The notes below the pieces were generated by a model. That model was not told the DNA's origin, ran no database searches, and saw only the letters and a list, made by a program, of their open reading frames with translations. This document shows positions 1 to 9,299 of a DNA stretch of 31,744 nt, piece after piece. Position 1 is the first letter of the stretch. Each line of letters opens with the position of its first letter. The DNA is from Myxococcota bacterium. GTDB lineage: Bacteria > Myxococcota_C > UBA6777. Location: assembly GCA_963169055.1 (NCBI GenBank), contig CAUJFU010000299.1, positions 1-31,744 on the forward strand, given 5' to 3'. Position numbers and translations under genes: made by a program.

Positions 1-35
1 AATAACCCCCCCCATCCAAACAAACCAACAGCCCC

Positions 36-3000
36 TCAAGATCCACCAAACAACGCCTCTTCCGCACCGGCACGATACACCGCCAATGTCTGCCGCAATG
101 CCAAACGCTCGACCTTTTCCAACGCCCCCAACGCCCGCGAAAAGCAAGCTCGTGGCGTTTGAGGAACATCGCGCAACCCTCCCAGCTCACGCTCCAGCGT
201 TTCACGCAACACGACCGTCAGCGCGTGCAATCCAGCAACTCCTTCGGCTTCGTTCTGAGGTGCCTCTGGCGCACGCTCTCCTGCCCAATGAGCCGCCAAG
301 ATCGCCAACCCCGCCACCATCTCCTCCACCAATTCTTCTTGGATCGCATAACGATCCAACTCACACCACGTCTCTTGCTCGAAACGATACGCATACAAAA
401 ACAGCGCAGCCTGATGCACCCGCCCCAGATCCTCCGCCAAGATCCGCAATCCTTGCTCAATGCACGCCATATCCGCCGCATCCAACGCCTGCTCGCTTCG
501 CTCTGCCAACCTCACCGTCGCAAGAAAACGCAATCGCTGGACGTCGCGAAGAGTCGCGTCCTTTCGAACTTGGAACTCCGGCGCAGCCTCATCGTCAAAC
601 CACGGAGAATCCGACACTTCAGCGTCCCATAGCCTCAAGTCTCGCAACGCCTCTTCGATCTTCGGCGCAGCCGAATCATCGATATCCTTGACCTTCCCCA
701 ACAGGCGCAACGCCTCCCACAAGAGTTCCACATCATCGGCTTCTTCAAACACCCGTAGAATCGGCGCGATCACCGCAGAAGAACAGGCTACGCCGCACAA
801 CCCGCGTAACATCCAACCCACCGAGTTGCTGAAACCTTCGGCTATCCCAGACAGCAGGCTCCGCAACATCGGCCCTTCTGCTTCCTTGATCCCCCAAGCT
901 CCCAACAGCAGAGCGCTTTCATTTTGCTCTTCGCTTTGATCCATGGATTCCCGTGAAACATTCAACAAAAGTCGCGGAACCAGCGCAGGCATGACCACCC
1001 CGATCCGACGCAACGCCTCCATACACACCGCCATGTAAGAGCTGATCGCATCGTCATCAAACTCGTCGTCAAACAACGCCTCCTGTTGCCCCTCCGACGG
1101 AACATTCGAACGCATCCCGTCGTAGATGCCCATCACACGGACGATTGCATTGACAGCTTCTGTTGCCCCCATTGCCCCCAAGGCTTGGACTGTTTCTGCC
1201 AAGATCATCTCCCAAGAAAGATCGCCCTCCATGTCGTCGTAAGAATCCCAATCATCATCTTCTTCCGCCTCAAAAAACTGTTCCAACCACGGATCTTCGT
1301 CATCCTCCAATTCGTCCGGTTCATCGGCCATATCAAACGAATCCAGATCGTCGTCAGAGTCCTCGACGGCCTGCCCGTCGTGGTCACCGCCCTCATCGTC
1401 TTGATCGGGATGATCTGCCGCATCTTCTTCCAAAGGCGCAAGGGTTCTCTCTAAAAAACCGATAAGCGCGGAGATTACGCTGCGTGCATCCAATCCGCTT
1501 TTCTGCAACGCCTGCAACGCCAACACCGTCTCTTCTCGATCTTCTCCCCCAAGTACCTGCAACAAGACCGAAAAGCTCTCCGCATCGCGCATCTTTCCCA
1601 ACGCCCTAAGCAGGCTCGATCGAAAGAACACATCGGGCTCTTCTTTCGCCAGCAATGCCCGCAGATACGGCGCTGTTTCTTGCACCCATTCGCCCCAACT
1701 CTCCACAGCGCTCACCACCAAAGCCAACACGTCCTTGCTGCGCTCTTTGCGAAGCCGCTCGCATAACACACCTGCCACCGCGCCTTTGTGTTCAACGCGC
1801 AACGACGTGCGCTGCTCATCGCCCCCCCGATCTCCCGGCCATTCCTGCAAACCCGCCATACTCGGCCCTCGCGCATCTTTCAACCGATGCGATGCACCCT
1901 TTAACAACTCCATCAACGAAGAGGATGTCCCTACCTGACCAAACGCCCGAAACACCGGCTCAAACAAACGCTTGTTTGGCTTTTTCGCATACACAACTTC
2001 CACCAAAATCGGCAGCGCCTTTTCCCCAAAAGCAACGATCCCCTCCGACAACAGATCGTACTGCCCTACATCCCAACGCTGATCGATGTACGACAACATC
2101 ACCGATATCGCCGCAGGATCGCCTGTACCACCCAACGCCCGAAACGCATCCAACAACGCGTCATGAAACTCCCAACCTACACGCGCAAACAGAAAAGCCC
2201 GCAAGCATCGCAACAACATCGGATGCTCGCACTTGATCGAAGACAACGCCTTCACCCCTGCGGATGACAACTCGCCGCGTTGTATCTGCCTCTCCACAAG
2301 ACGCGATACCGCCGCTTCCGCCTTGAGATGCACAAGCCCCAACAAGGCCATCTCACGGACTTCTTCGCTCTTATCCTCCCTCGCACGCTCCTCCAACACC
2401 GTGCGAACGTCCTCGATCCCTTCGGCCTCTCTCGCGTACCGCAACATCCCCACCACGCGAAGCCTCACCATCGCCGACCAAGAACCAAGCCGACGCAACA
2501 TCGCTCGCAAGATGCCCAAAGGGATCGGATGTTCCTCCTCCACAGCATCCAATATCTCGTTTTGCTCCCTTTCGTCGAGCGATGCCTCCAAAGACCGCGC
2601 CACCACTTGTTCGCCGCGCTCGTCCCCCACCAACACTCGGTACGCTGAAGCCCGATAACGCTGATCTCTGATCGCTTCTTCCCACACCTCTAACGGGATC
2701 TCAGGCATCTCAAACGACCACCGTTCTTCTGCTTGCAACAACAAATACGCCGCCCGTATCTGCGACGCCATCTGCGGCTCTCTCAGTCGCTCCACCAAGG
2801 CACTCACCACCCCCTGCCCCTGCTCCAACAGCGCCTCTTGAAAGTCATCCTCCAACGCAAGATCCTCGATCCTCCAACACGCCCCCAACAACGCCTCGAT
2901 CAACCCCTCATCCGTTCGTTGATCTCCTGCGATCAACCCCACCGCCGCTCTCACCACCCGCAGTTCTTCGCTACCCAATGCCTCCAATAACCGCGATCCC

Positions 3001-3665
3001 TCCAGCCCTTCCAAGCCCTGATCTCGTTTTGACCATAAGATCACCAACGCAGAATCCCGCAACTTCCGCTCTGTCGAAGACAACAGCACCCGCAATCGAG
3101 CGTCGCCCTGCTCAGAATCCCACCTGACCCAACCTTCTTCCGCCCCCCGACGAACATCTTCGGCCTCATCCCCCAACAGCCGACACAGTGCCTCCGACAA
3201 CACCTCCCAACGCACCGAATCCTCGCCATCATCCCCATAGACCGCTGTTCTCCCCAACAACACTCCTGCTTTTGCCCGGATCCTCGGCTCTTCATCGCGG
3301 CTTGCCTTTAACAACAACGGCAACAGCTTTTTCTCATAGTCCTTCGACAACGCCACCTCAAACCCATCGTTTGGCCCGCGCCTCCCCCAAGGAAGCTCGC
3401 CGTCCTGCCAAAGCGATAGCCACGCCGCTCCAAGAAGCTCACCCCCTCCCGAATCCCCATCAAGCAATGTCTCTAATCGCTCCATCGCCAACAAACGCAC
3501 TTCTAACGATGGATCGCCTATCGCGCTACAAAGTAGCTGAATATCCGCATCTTTGAGCCGATGTTCCTGCGGATTCAATCGCCGCAACGCCTCTAATCGC
3601 ACAGACTCCGACCCAGACACCAGATCCGACAAATATCCCTGCTGCTTCTGCTTTTTCTTTGCCAT
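36..3665 (-). CDS. Large HEAT-repeat protein with acidic insertion
   Basis: About 1,209 residues, complete in the window. Most of it is tandem alpha-helical pairs with the HEAT pattern (for example DPSLEVRLLAMERLETLL near the N-terminus, then many units with regularly spaced Leu/Ala and an Asp/Arg at the turn), which suggests a protein-binding solenoid rather than an enzyme. Residues about 740-820 form a very acidic Asp/Glu tract that breaks the solenoid. The last 180 residues are helical and not clearly HEAT. No signal peptide or membrane segment is visible, so it is probably cytoplasmic. The frame is open 35 codons upstream, but I start at the ATG of MAKKKQKQQGY because GGAGGG lies 9 bases before it; the upstream residues look untranslated. 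It is transcribed alone, divergently from the molybdenum hydroxylase operon. HEAT/PBS-lyase solenoids are common in Myxococcota; the partner is unknown. Confidence 0.85.
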   Translation of the reverse strand: MAKKKQKQQGYLSDLVSGSESVRLEALRRLNPQEHRLKDADIQLLCSAIGDPSLEVRLLAMERLETLLDGDSGGGELLGAAWLSLWQDGELPWGRRGPNDGFEVALSKDYEKKLLPLLLKASRDEEPRIRAKAGVLLGRTAVYGDDGEDSVRWEVLSEALCRLLGDEAEDVRRGAEEGWVRWDSEQGDARLRVLLSSTERKLRDSALVILWSKRDQGLEGLEGSRLLEALGSEELRVVRAAVGLIAGDQRTDEGLIEALLGACWRIEDLALEDDFQEALLEQGQGVVSALVERLREPQMASQIRAAYLLLQAEERWSFEMPEIPLEVWEEAIRDQRYRASAYRVLVGDERGEQVVARSLEASLDEREQNEILDAVEEEHPIPLGILRAMLRRLGSWSAMVRLRVVGMLRYAREAEGIEDVRTVLEERAREDKSEEVREMALLGLVHLKAEAAVSRLVERQIQRGELSSAGVKALSSIKCEHPMLLRCLRAFLFARVGWEFHDALLDAFRALGGTGDPAAISVMLSYIDQRWDVGQYDLLSEGIVAFGEKALPILVEVVYAKKPNKRLFEPVFRAFGQVGTSSSLMELLKGASHRLKDARGPSMAGLQEWPGDRGGDEQRTSLRVEHKGAVAGVLCERLRKERSKDVLALVVSAVESWGEWVQETAPYLRALLAKEEPDVFFRSSLLRALGKMRDAESFSVLLQVLGGEDREETVLALQALQKSGLDARSVISALIGFLERTLAPLEEDAADHPDQDDEGGDHDGQAVEDSDDDLDSFDMADEPDELEDDEDPWLEQFFEAEEDDDWDSYDDMEGDLSWEMILAETVQALGAMGATEAVNAIVRVMGIYDGMRSNVPSEGQQEALFDDEFDDDAISSYMAVCMEALRRIGVVMPALVPRLLLNVSRESMDQSEEQNESALLLGAWGIKEAEGPMLRSLLSGIAEGFSNSVGWMLRGLCGVACSSAVIAPILRVFEEADDVELLWEALRLLGKVKDIDDSAAPKIEEALRDLRLWDAEVSDSPWFDDEAAPEFQVRKDATLRDVQRLRFLATVRLAERSEQALDAADMACIEQGLRILAEDLGRVHQAALFLYAYRFEQETWCELDRYAIQEELVEEMVAGLAILAAHWAGERAPEAPQNEAEGVAGLHALTVVLRETLERELGGLRDVPQTPRACFSRALGALEKVERLALRQTLAVYRAGAEEALFGGS

Positions 3666-3957
3666 CGCCTTATTCCCTCCGTACTTCGTCCAACTCTCCC
3701 AATCAACCGAACGGATCCAAAACCCGCATTCTACCCGCCCCGCCCACTTCCAAGCAAGCCTCTCCACCAAGAAATTCCCCCCTTGCTGTCGTTGTTGTAA
3801 AAGATTAACCTGAAAAGCGCTTCTTCAGGTTTGCGGCTCCACCAAGCCACCCTTTCCCAAAACCACAAAAAACAAAACAAAACAACAGCACCTCACAAAA
3901 ACCATTCGAATGCGTAGGTTCTCTCTCTTTCAACCCACCACAAAGGGATCACAAGGA
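3666..3957. other. Divergent intergenic region with inverted repeat
   Basis: About 290 bases between two divergent genes. It contains a perfect 8-bp inverted repeat, AACCTGAA at 3807-3814 and TTCAGGTT at 3824-3831, with a 9-base loop. It is not followed by a T-run on the plus strand, and a short T-rich stretch follows on the minus strand. It could be an operator or a weak terminator. 3842-3900 is A/C-rich leader sequence. I do not see a convincing -35/-10 pair for either gene. The short open frames here have no coding character. Confidence 0.5.
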
Positions 3958-4656
3958 ATGGCAGACAAAAAACATCCCGAAACCTTGTCACCGCCCCTCG
4001 CTATCGCACCTGCCAACGAGGCCCCCCCCACCGAACCGATCGAAGAAACCAACGATGCGGCCTTCTCCCGCCGCGACTTCCTCAAAACATCCAGCCTCGG
4101 CGTTCTCACCTCCTACCTCGTCGGAAGCGCCCAAAGCCACGCTCTCACCCCCAAGTCCGCCCCCAACCAAGGCGTGTTGCCCCAAGAAGGCGGACCAATC
4201 ACCCTCCACGTCAATGGACAGACTCGCCAAGTCCACGTCGAACCGCGCACCACCCTCGCCGAAGCCCTCCGCGAAAAACTCCATCTAACCGGAACCAAGG
4301 TGATCTGTGATCGCGGTTCTTGTGGCGGTTGTACCGTCCAAGTCAACGGTGAAGCCGTTTGCTCTTGTATGATGCTCGCGATCGACGCCCACAACGCACA
4401 GATCACCACCATCGAAGGACTCGCCAAGGGCGATCAACTCCACCCCCTCCAACAGGCTTTTGTCGAGTGCGATGCCCTCCAATGCGGCTATTGCACTCCC
4501 GGCATGGTGATGTCCTGCAAAGCACTCCTTGATCGCAATCCCACACCCAATCTCGACGACGTCAAAGAAGCCGTGGCCGGAAACCTTTGTCGATGTGGAG
4601 CGCATCCCCACGTCTTTGAAGCGACCTTGCTTGCCGCCAAGCGTATGAAGGGGTAG
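3958..4656 (+). CDS. Aldehyde oxidoreductase, Tat-exported 2Fe-2S subunit (PaoA/YagT-like)
   Basis: Small iron-sulfur subunit of a xanthine-oxidase-family molybdenum hydroxylase; it passes electrons from the Mo centre to the FAD subunit. The N-terminal third carries a twin-arginine signal, FSRRDFLKTS, followed by a hydrophobic stretch, as in periplasmic E. coli PaoA. Next comes a plant-type ferredoxin domain with CDRGSCGGCTVQ (C-x4-C-x2-C) and a fourth Cys further on. The helical 2Fe-2S domain has QCGYCTPGM and NLCRCGAH. I start at the ATG of MADKKHPE because AAGGG lies about 10 bases upstream; the earlier in-frame ATG at 3910 lacks a ribosome site. It is the first gene of a tight operon, with the Mo subunit ATG 2 bases after its stop. 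The family and export route are clear; the aldehyde substrate class is inferred from PaoABC. Confidence 0.93.
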   Translation: MADKKHPETLSPPLAIAPANEAPPTEPIEETNDAAFSRRDFLKTSSLGVLTSYLVGSAQSHALTPKSAPNQGVLPQEGGPITLHVNGQTRQVHVEPRTTLAEALREKLHLTGTKVICDRGSCGGCTVQVNGEAVCSCMMLAIDAHNAQITTIEGLAKGDQLHPLQQAFVECDALQCGYCTPGMVMSCKALLDRNPTPNLDDVKEAVAGNLCRCGAHPHVFEATLLAAKRMKG

Positions 4657-4658
4657 TT

Positions 4659-6908
4659 ATGTCTCAAGAGATCAAAAGCAAACTCGGTTTTCCCGGTCAA
4701 TGGCAAGAAACCACGTTGCGCATCCCTGACGACGAGCCTCCTCCTTGGGATCCTTCCTACAACTTCCAAACAGTCAACAAAGCCGTCCCTCGGGTCGATG
4801 CCTTTGCCAAAGTGACGGGACGCGCAGCCTACGCAACCGATATCCGCAAACCCGGTCTCCTGTATGGCCGCCTGTTGGTTTCCTCCCATCCTTCCGCAAC
4901 GATCAAATCGATCGACGTCAGCAAAGCCAAAGCCCTCCCGGGCGTCAAAGCCGTGATCGTCCTACCCATCAAAGAAGTCCGATTTGTCGGCCAAGAGATC
5001 GCCGCCGTTGCTGCAACATCTTCTCAGATCGCCGATGACGCGCTCCGTTTGATCAAAGTCGAATACGATCCGCGCCCATTCGTCGTCGATATCGAAACGG
5101 CTCGCAAAGAAGGCGCTCCGCTCGTCTTCCCCAAACGTGCCGCCCAAGCCCCCGAAGGAAAAAGCGCGAACGTCACACCGCAACGCATCACCAAACGCGG
5201 CGATATCGAAGCTGGTTTCAAGCACGCTGAACACATCCTCGAAGGCCAATTCCGCACACAAGTCCAAACCCATAGCTGCCTCGAACCCCACGTCTTCACC
5301 GCCGAATGGGAGGGCGATCAACTCACCGTTTGGGCTTCGACACAAAGCACCTTTAGCGTGCGCGACGAATTGGCCCAAGTCTTCGAGATATCACCAAGCA
5401 AAGTCCGCGTCTTTTCCGAATACATGGGCGGCGGCTTTGGTTCCAAGTTCGGCGCACGCGCCTCGGGTAAACTCGCCGCCATGCTCGCCAAAGAAGCCAA
5501 AGCCTCTGTGTGCCTGATCCCCTCGCGCAAAGAAGAACATCTCACCCACGGCAACCGACCCAACTCCGCTCAACACTTCAAAATGGGCGTCCGCAACGAC
5601 GGCACGATCACTGCCATGCAACTCACTTCCTACGGAACAGGTGGGATCGCAGGCGGCGCAGCAGCAACACGCCCGATGCTCGGACTTTATCGCTGCCCAA
5701 ACAAACTCGCCATCGACGAAGATGTCTTTACGCATGCCGGACCTGCTCGTGCTTTCCGCGCTCCCGGACACCCACAAGGTGCTTTCTCTCTCGAACAGAT
5801 GGTCGATATGTGCGCTGAAAAGATCGGCATGGATCCCCTCCAGATCCGCCTGCACAACGACCCACACACCGTTCGCCGCGCACAAATGGAGCTTGGCGCA
5901 AAACGCATCGGATGGGATCGCCGAAACAAAAGCCCCGGAACTCAAAAAGGCCCGATCATGCGCGGAATCGGGATGGCTTCTTCGCTTTGGTATAACACAG
6001 GTTCCGCAGGAGCCGAGATCCTCGTCAAGATCCACAAAGATGGTCGTGTAGAAGCCTTCAGCGGCGGCCAAGACATCGGCACCGGAATTCGCACACTCAT
6101 CGCCCAAGTCGTCGCCGAAGAACTCGGCATCCCCCTTCAACTCATCCATGTCCACATCGGAGATACACAACACCCCTATGCTCCCGGCTCGGGTGGTAGC
6201 AAGACCACTCCTTGCGTCACCCCTGCGGCCCGAAAAGCCGCCTTTCTTGCCAAACAAAAACTCTTCGATCTCGCCCGCACCCTGCTCAAACTCGATCCCA
6301 AAACGCCGATGCTCGCGCAACAATCCCGCATCTTCTCCAAAACAGACCCCAAAATGTCCGTCGATTGGGCACAACTCACGCGATATCTCCCCAACGGCAT
6401 CCTCAGCGTCCAAGCCACACGCAGCCACAACTACGCCGCTTACAACAACATCATCGCTGGTGTCCAATTTGCCGAAGTCGAAGTCGACACACAGACCGGC
6501 ATGATCCGCGTCCTCAAGATCGTTGCTGTCCATGACTGCGGGCTGATCCTCAACAAACTTACGGCCCGCAGCCAAGTCAACGGCGGCGTCATCCAAGGCA
6601 TCAGCTACGCTCTCTTTGAAGATCGTATCCTCGACCCCCGCACAGGACAGATGGTCAACCCCAACTTTGAACACTACAAGATCGCCAGTTCCCGCGAGAT
6701 GCCCGAGATCGATGCCGTTCTCTTCGATGTCTACGCTGGTTCCAACAACACCCATGCTCTTGGGCTCGGTGAACCCACCACCGTCCCCACCGCTGCTGCC
6801 ATCGCAAATGCCGTATACAACGCCACAGGCGCACGACTTTTTGAACTGCCCATGACACCTGATCGCGTTCTCAAGGCCCTCGCGCAACGCCGCAGCCCAC
6901 AAAAATAA
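4659..6908 (+). CDS. Aldehyde oxidoreductase, molybdopterin-binding large subunit (PaoC/YagR-like)
   Basis: A 749-residue catalytic subunit, close to the length of E. coli PaoC. It binds molybdopterin (cytosine dinucleotide form in the PaoABC group) and hydroxylates aldehydes or N-heterocycles. The N-terminal hammerhead domain contains RVDAFAKVTGRAAYATDI, and the Mo-binding domain contains GGGFGSKFGARA near residue 252 and GGQDIGTGIRT near 471. The C-terminal GLGEPTTVPTAAAIANAVYN includes the Glu of the GEP motif that acts as catalytic base in this family. There is no signal peptide; such subunits are exported folded together with the Tat-bearing small subunit. The start is supported by AAGGGG 5 bases upstream, overlapping the end of the previous gene. 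Gene order here is 2Fe-2S, Mo, FAD, whereas E. coli has 2Fe-2S, FAD, Mo. Confidence 0.95.
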   Translation: MSQEIKSKLGFPGQWQETTLRIPDDEPPPWDPSYNFQTVNKAVPRVDAFAKVTGRAAYATDIRKPGLLYGRLLVSSHPSATIKSIDVSKAKALPGVKAVIVLPIKEVRFVGQEIAAVAATSSQIADDALRLIKVEYDPRPFVVDIETARKEGAPLVFPKRAAQAPEGKSANVTPQRITKRGDIEAGFKHAEHILEGQFRTQVQTHSCLEPHVFTAEWEGDQLTVWASTQSTFSVRDELAQVFEISPSKVRVFSEYMGGGFGSKFGARASGKLAAMLAKEAKASVCLIPSRKEEHLTHGNRPNSAQHFKMGVRNDGTITAMQLTSYGTGGIAGGAAATRPMLGLYRCPNKLAIDEDVFTHAGPARAFRAPGHPQGAFSLEQMVDMCAEKIGMDPLQIRLHNDPHTVRRAQMELGAKRIGWDRRNKSPGTQKGPIMRGIGMASSLWYNTGSAGAEILVKIHKDGRVEAFSGGQDIGTGIRTLIAQVVAEELGIPLQLIHVHIGDTQHPYAPGSGGSKTTPCVTPAARKAAFLAKQKLFDLARTLLKLDPKTPMLAQQSRIFSKTDPKMSVDWAQLTRYLPNGILSVQATRSHNYAAYNNIIAGVQFAEVEVDTQTGMIRVLKIVAVHDCGLILNKLTARSQVNGGVIQGISYALFEDRILDPRTGQMVNPNFEHYKIASSREMPEIDAVLFDVYAGSNNTHALGLGEPTTVPTAAAIANAVYNATGARLFELPMTPDRVLKALAQRRSPQK

Positions 6909-6922
6909 TCAGAGGAGCGTCT

Positions 6923-7960
6923 ATGCACCGCTTTGAATACGCCAACGCTGCCTCGCTTCAAGCAGCACAAGAACAACTCAAAGCCGACGGTTCAGTCATC
7001 AAGGCCGGAGGGATCGACCTGCTCGATCTTCTCAAAGAACACTTGATCCAACCCTCCCGACTTGTTCAACTCAAATCCATCCCCGAACTCTCGATCGTTC
7101 ACTTTGATCCACAACGTGGCCTATCCATCGGCCCCATGCTCACTCTCACCCAAACCACAAACCACCCTCTGATCAAGCAACACGCCCCTTCCCTTGTCCA
7201 AGCCGCCCAATCCATCGCCACAACACAGATCCGCAACCTCGCCACCCTCGGCGGAAACCTTTGCCAACGACCCCGCTGTTGGTACTTTCGCAGCGAGGAC
7301 TTCCAATGCTTCAAAAAAGGCGGACGCCGCTGCTTTGCCCAAGAAGGCGAAAACGTCAACCACGCTATCTACAACAACACCCTCTGCGCAATGGTCCATC
7401 CTTCGGGCATCGCTGGCCCCTTGGTCGCCCTTGGTGCCTCCGTCACGTTGCTCAAACCTCCTGCTCCCGACAAGCGCCTGATCAAAACCAAGCCGCTCCC
7501 CCCCCAAACCCAAACCCTCCCGATCGAGGACTTTTTTACGCCTCCCGAGCGAAACCTTCTTCGTGAAACGATCCTCGGCCCACAAGATATCCTCACGCAG
7601 ATCCACATCCCACCGCGATCTCCGCACAGCCGCGATCTTTACCTCAAGCAAAAACACAAAGAAAGTGCAGACTGGCCCCTCGCAGAGATCGCTGTATCCG
7701 CCGAGATCGAACAAGGGCGTTGCAAAAGCCTGCGCGTCGTCCTCGGTTCTGCCGCTCCAACCCCGTGGCGCTCCAAAGCCGTCGAAGACGCCATCCTCGG
7801 AAAGCCCCTTGACGACAAGCATATCCAACAAGCCGCCAAAGCCGTCCGTCAAGACGCCAAGCCGCTCGCTCAAAATGCCTATAAACTTGACCTCTTTGAA
7901 ACCCTCGTTGCCCGCGCTCTCCACGCGCTCAACCACCCAGCAAGCCAAGGTCGCCCATGA
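6923..7960 (+). CDS. Aldehyde oxidoreductase, FAD/4Fe-4S subunit (PaoB/YagS-like)
   Basis: A 345-residue FAD-binding subunit of the CO-dehydrogenase/xanthine-oxidase medium-chain family, which hands electrons to the external acceptor. FAD-binding segments are visible as IKAGGIDLLDLLKEHL near the N-terminus and the IRNLATLGGNLCQRPRCW stretch. Four Cys lie within 24 residues (C114, C119, C129, C137), followed by EGENVNHAIYNN. This matches the insertion that holds an extra 4Fe-4S cluster in E. coli PaoB and in 4-hydroxybenzoyl-CoA reductase beta subunits, so a 4Fe-4S cluster is very likely. GAGGAG lies 6 bases before the ATG. The stop overlaps the start of the next gene as ATGA, implying translational coupling. 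Confidence 0.93.
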   Translation: MHRFEYANAASLQAAQEQLKADGSVIKAGGIDLLDLLKEHLIQPSRLVQLKSIPELSIVHFDPQRGLSIGPMLTLTQTTNHPLIKQHAPSLVQAAQSIATTQIRNLATLGGNLCQRPRCWYFRSEDFQCFKKGGRRCFAQEGENVNHAIYNNTLCAMVHPSGIAGPLVALGASVTLLKPPAPDKRLIKTKPLPPQTQTLPIEDFFTPPERNLLRETILGPQDILTQIHIPPRSPHSRDLYLKQKHKESADWPLAEIAVSAEIEQGRCKSLRVVLGSAAPTPWRSKAVEDAILGKPLDDKHIQQAAKAVRQDAKPLAQNAYKLDLFETLVARALHALNHPASQGRP

Positions 7961-8187
7961 AAGAAACAAACAAACCCCACCCCAACGAAACATCCGTACT
8001 ACCGAGGCTTTGCAAACACCTTCGCACCAAAGCCTATTTCCTCGAAGGCCCCCTCGATCCGAGCCTTCAAGCTTCCGACGAGGTCGCCCAGTACTGGTGC
8101 CTTCACAGTATGCACTCCGTCGGACCCGACGGTGAATTTGTCTGCCCCGAAGATTGTTCGCCTCATCGCTCTTGCTTTGAAGAATAA
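7957..8187 (+). CDS. Small Cys-rich protein coupled to the aldehyde oxidoreductase operon
   Basis: A 76-residue protein whose ATG overlaps the stop of the FAD subunit (ATGA), so it is probably co-translated with it. It has five Cys (19, 48, 63, 67, 73); four cluster in the last 29 residues as WC, then VCPEDC, then SCFEE, with nearby His 50, 53 and 70. There is no signal peptide or membrane helix. I do not recognise a named family. The Cys/His cluster suggests metal or Fe-S binding; with its tight linkage to a Mo/Fe-S/FAD enzyme it could be an assembly factor, an electron-transfer adaptor or an extra subunit. The reading frame is credible because of the overlap, the Cys pattern and the absence of a competing gene. 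Confidence 0.7.
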   Translation: MKETNKPHPNETSVLPRLCKHLRTKAYFLEGPLDPSLQASDEVAQYWCLHSMHSVGPDGEFVCPEDCSPHRSCFEE

Positions 8188-8231
8188 ATCCCCTGTCCAT
8201 CCCAGCATCCCACCACCCCTGCATCCCACGA

Positions 8232-9299
8232 TCAGTCCATTGATGTTGTGATGTAATAATCGGTCACACCGTAGATTTTGACGGTCTCGGTATCTTGCGG
8301 GGTCATCCCAACATCCCATCGCCCTTTGACATAACCCGCTGTCGTGCGATCTTCCCAACGAAACGCTTCAAAGATCTTCCAGTTGAACCGCGCCCATCGC
8401 TCTCCTTTGTCTTGGCCGTCCACCAAAAGCCCTCGCTTGTACGGAAAAGTCACGAAAAACTCACCGTTCACCAACGCAAAATCAATGGCTGGAATACTGA
8501 TCGGAGGAGGCGCAACGATCGGAAACTCAAACCCCATGAAGCGAACCACCGCATCACCCGCCTGATACGAACGCCCTTGATGCGTACCTGTCGAAAAGGC
8601 CCGAAAGATCGTCAACTTCCCCGAAAGCACCTGACCGCTGGCGTGGACCGTCCCATCGACCTCATAGCTCACCCACTCCACTTTCACCCGACCGTATGTG
8701 TAAAGCGCCGTCTTGAGACTTTGCGTCAAACAAGATCCCATCAAGTTATCTTTCGCCATATCCGCGATCACCGCGTTCTTTCCGTGATCAAAGCAAAGCT
8801 GTGGACTCGTGTCGTTTTGCGATGTCAAGACCTCAAAGCGACTTAACGCAACTTGATAGTTCTGTGGTGTTTGCCCCGATAGTCCGTCCGTAAAGGTTTG
8901 TGGCGTCAGATCACCTTTCATATAGATCGCGATCTTTCCAACGCTTTGATCAGGTGATATCTCTTTGGGGTCTGCATCACTCGTGTTTTCGATCGCGCTC
9001 TCTGTTGCCTCGGGAACGCCCTCGTTTCCGCCATCTTGTGCTGGTTCGGATGGCAATTCTTGCGTTGTTTCCGCGATTTTTTCTTGCGCCGTTTCCCCCG
9101 CATCTTGCACGACTTCTTGTGCGGTTTCTTGGGCCGCTTCCTTTGGATCTTCGCTAGACGTCTCTTTGCCCGTATTCACCTCTTGTCCCGTCTCCCCCGA
9201 AGGCACCACCGGCACAGAACACCCCCAAGAACACAGCCACACGCCCACCACGATCCCCAACAACACACCCCATCGAGACACCGCCTTATACCCAAACAT
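8232..9299 (-). CDS. Putative lipoprotein with Glu/Ala/Thr-rich linker
   Basis: 355 residues. The N-terminus MFGYKAVSRWGVLLGIVV leads into a hydrophobic stretch ending LCSWGC, a plausible though not ideal lipobox (Gly before the Cys). Residues about 30-115 are a low-complexity linker rich in Glu, Ala, Gln and Thr, typical of myxobacterial surface lipoproteins. The remaining 240 residues look like a folded beta-rich domain (IAIYMKGDLTPQTF, FRAFSTGTHQGRSY, WKIFEAFRWEDRTT) that I cannot assign. AAGGAG sits 7 bases before the chosen ATG at 9299; the frame is open 43 codons further up but has no ribosome site there. Its 3' end faces the end of the aldehyde oxidoreductase operon 44 bases away. Likely anchored in the outer membrane; function unknown. 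Confidence 0.82.
   Translation of the reverse strand: MFGYKAVSRWGVLLGIVVGVWLCSWGCSVPVVPSGETGQEVNTGKETSSEDPKEAAQETAQEVVQDAGETAQEKIAETTQELPSEPAQDGGNEGVPEATESAIENTSDADPKEISPDQSVGKIAIYMKGDLTPQTFTDGLSGQTPQNYQVALSRFEVLTSQNDTSPQLCFDHGKNAVIADMAKDNLMGSCLTQSLKTALYTYGRVKVEWVSYEVDGTVHASGQVLSGKLTIFRAFSTGTHQGRSYQAGDAVVRFMGFEFPIVAPPPISIPAIDFALVNGEFFVTFPYKRGLLVDGQDKGERWARFNWKIFEAFRWEDRTTAGYVKGRWDVGMTPQDTETVKIYGVTDYYITTSMD

Noticed and set aside
5391-6902. 503-codon minus-strand open frame
   Set aside because: Antisense to the molybdenum subunit, with Asp/Gly/Val-rich shadow composition and no family match.
7121-8224. 367-codon minus-strand open frame
   Set aside because: Antisense to the FAD subunit and the small Cys-rich protein, both of which have good starts and motifs; the translation looks like a shadow.
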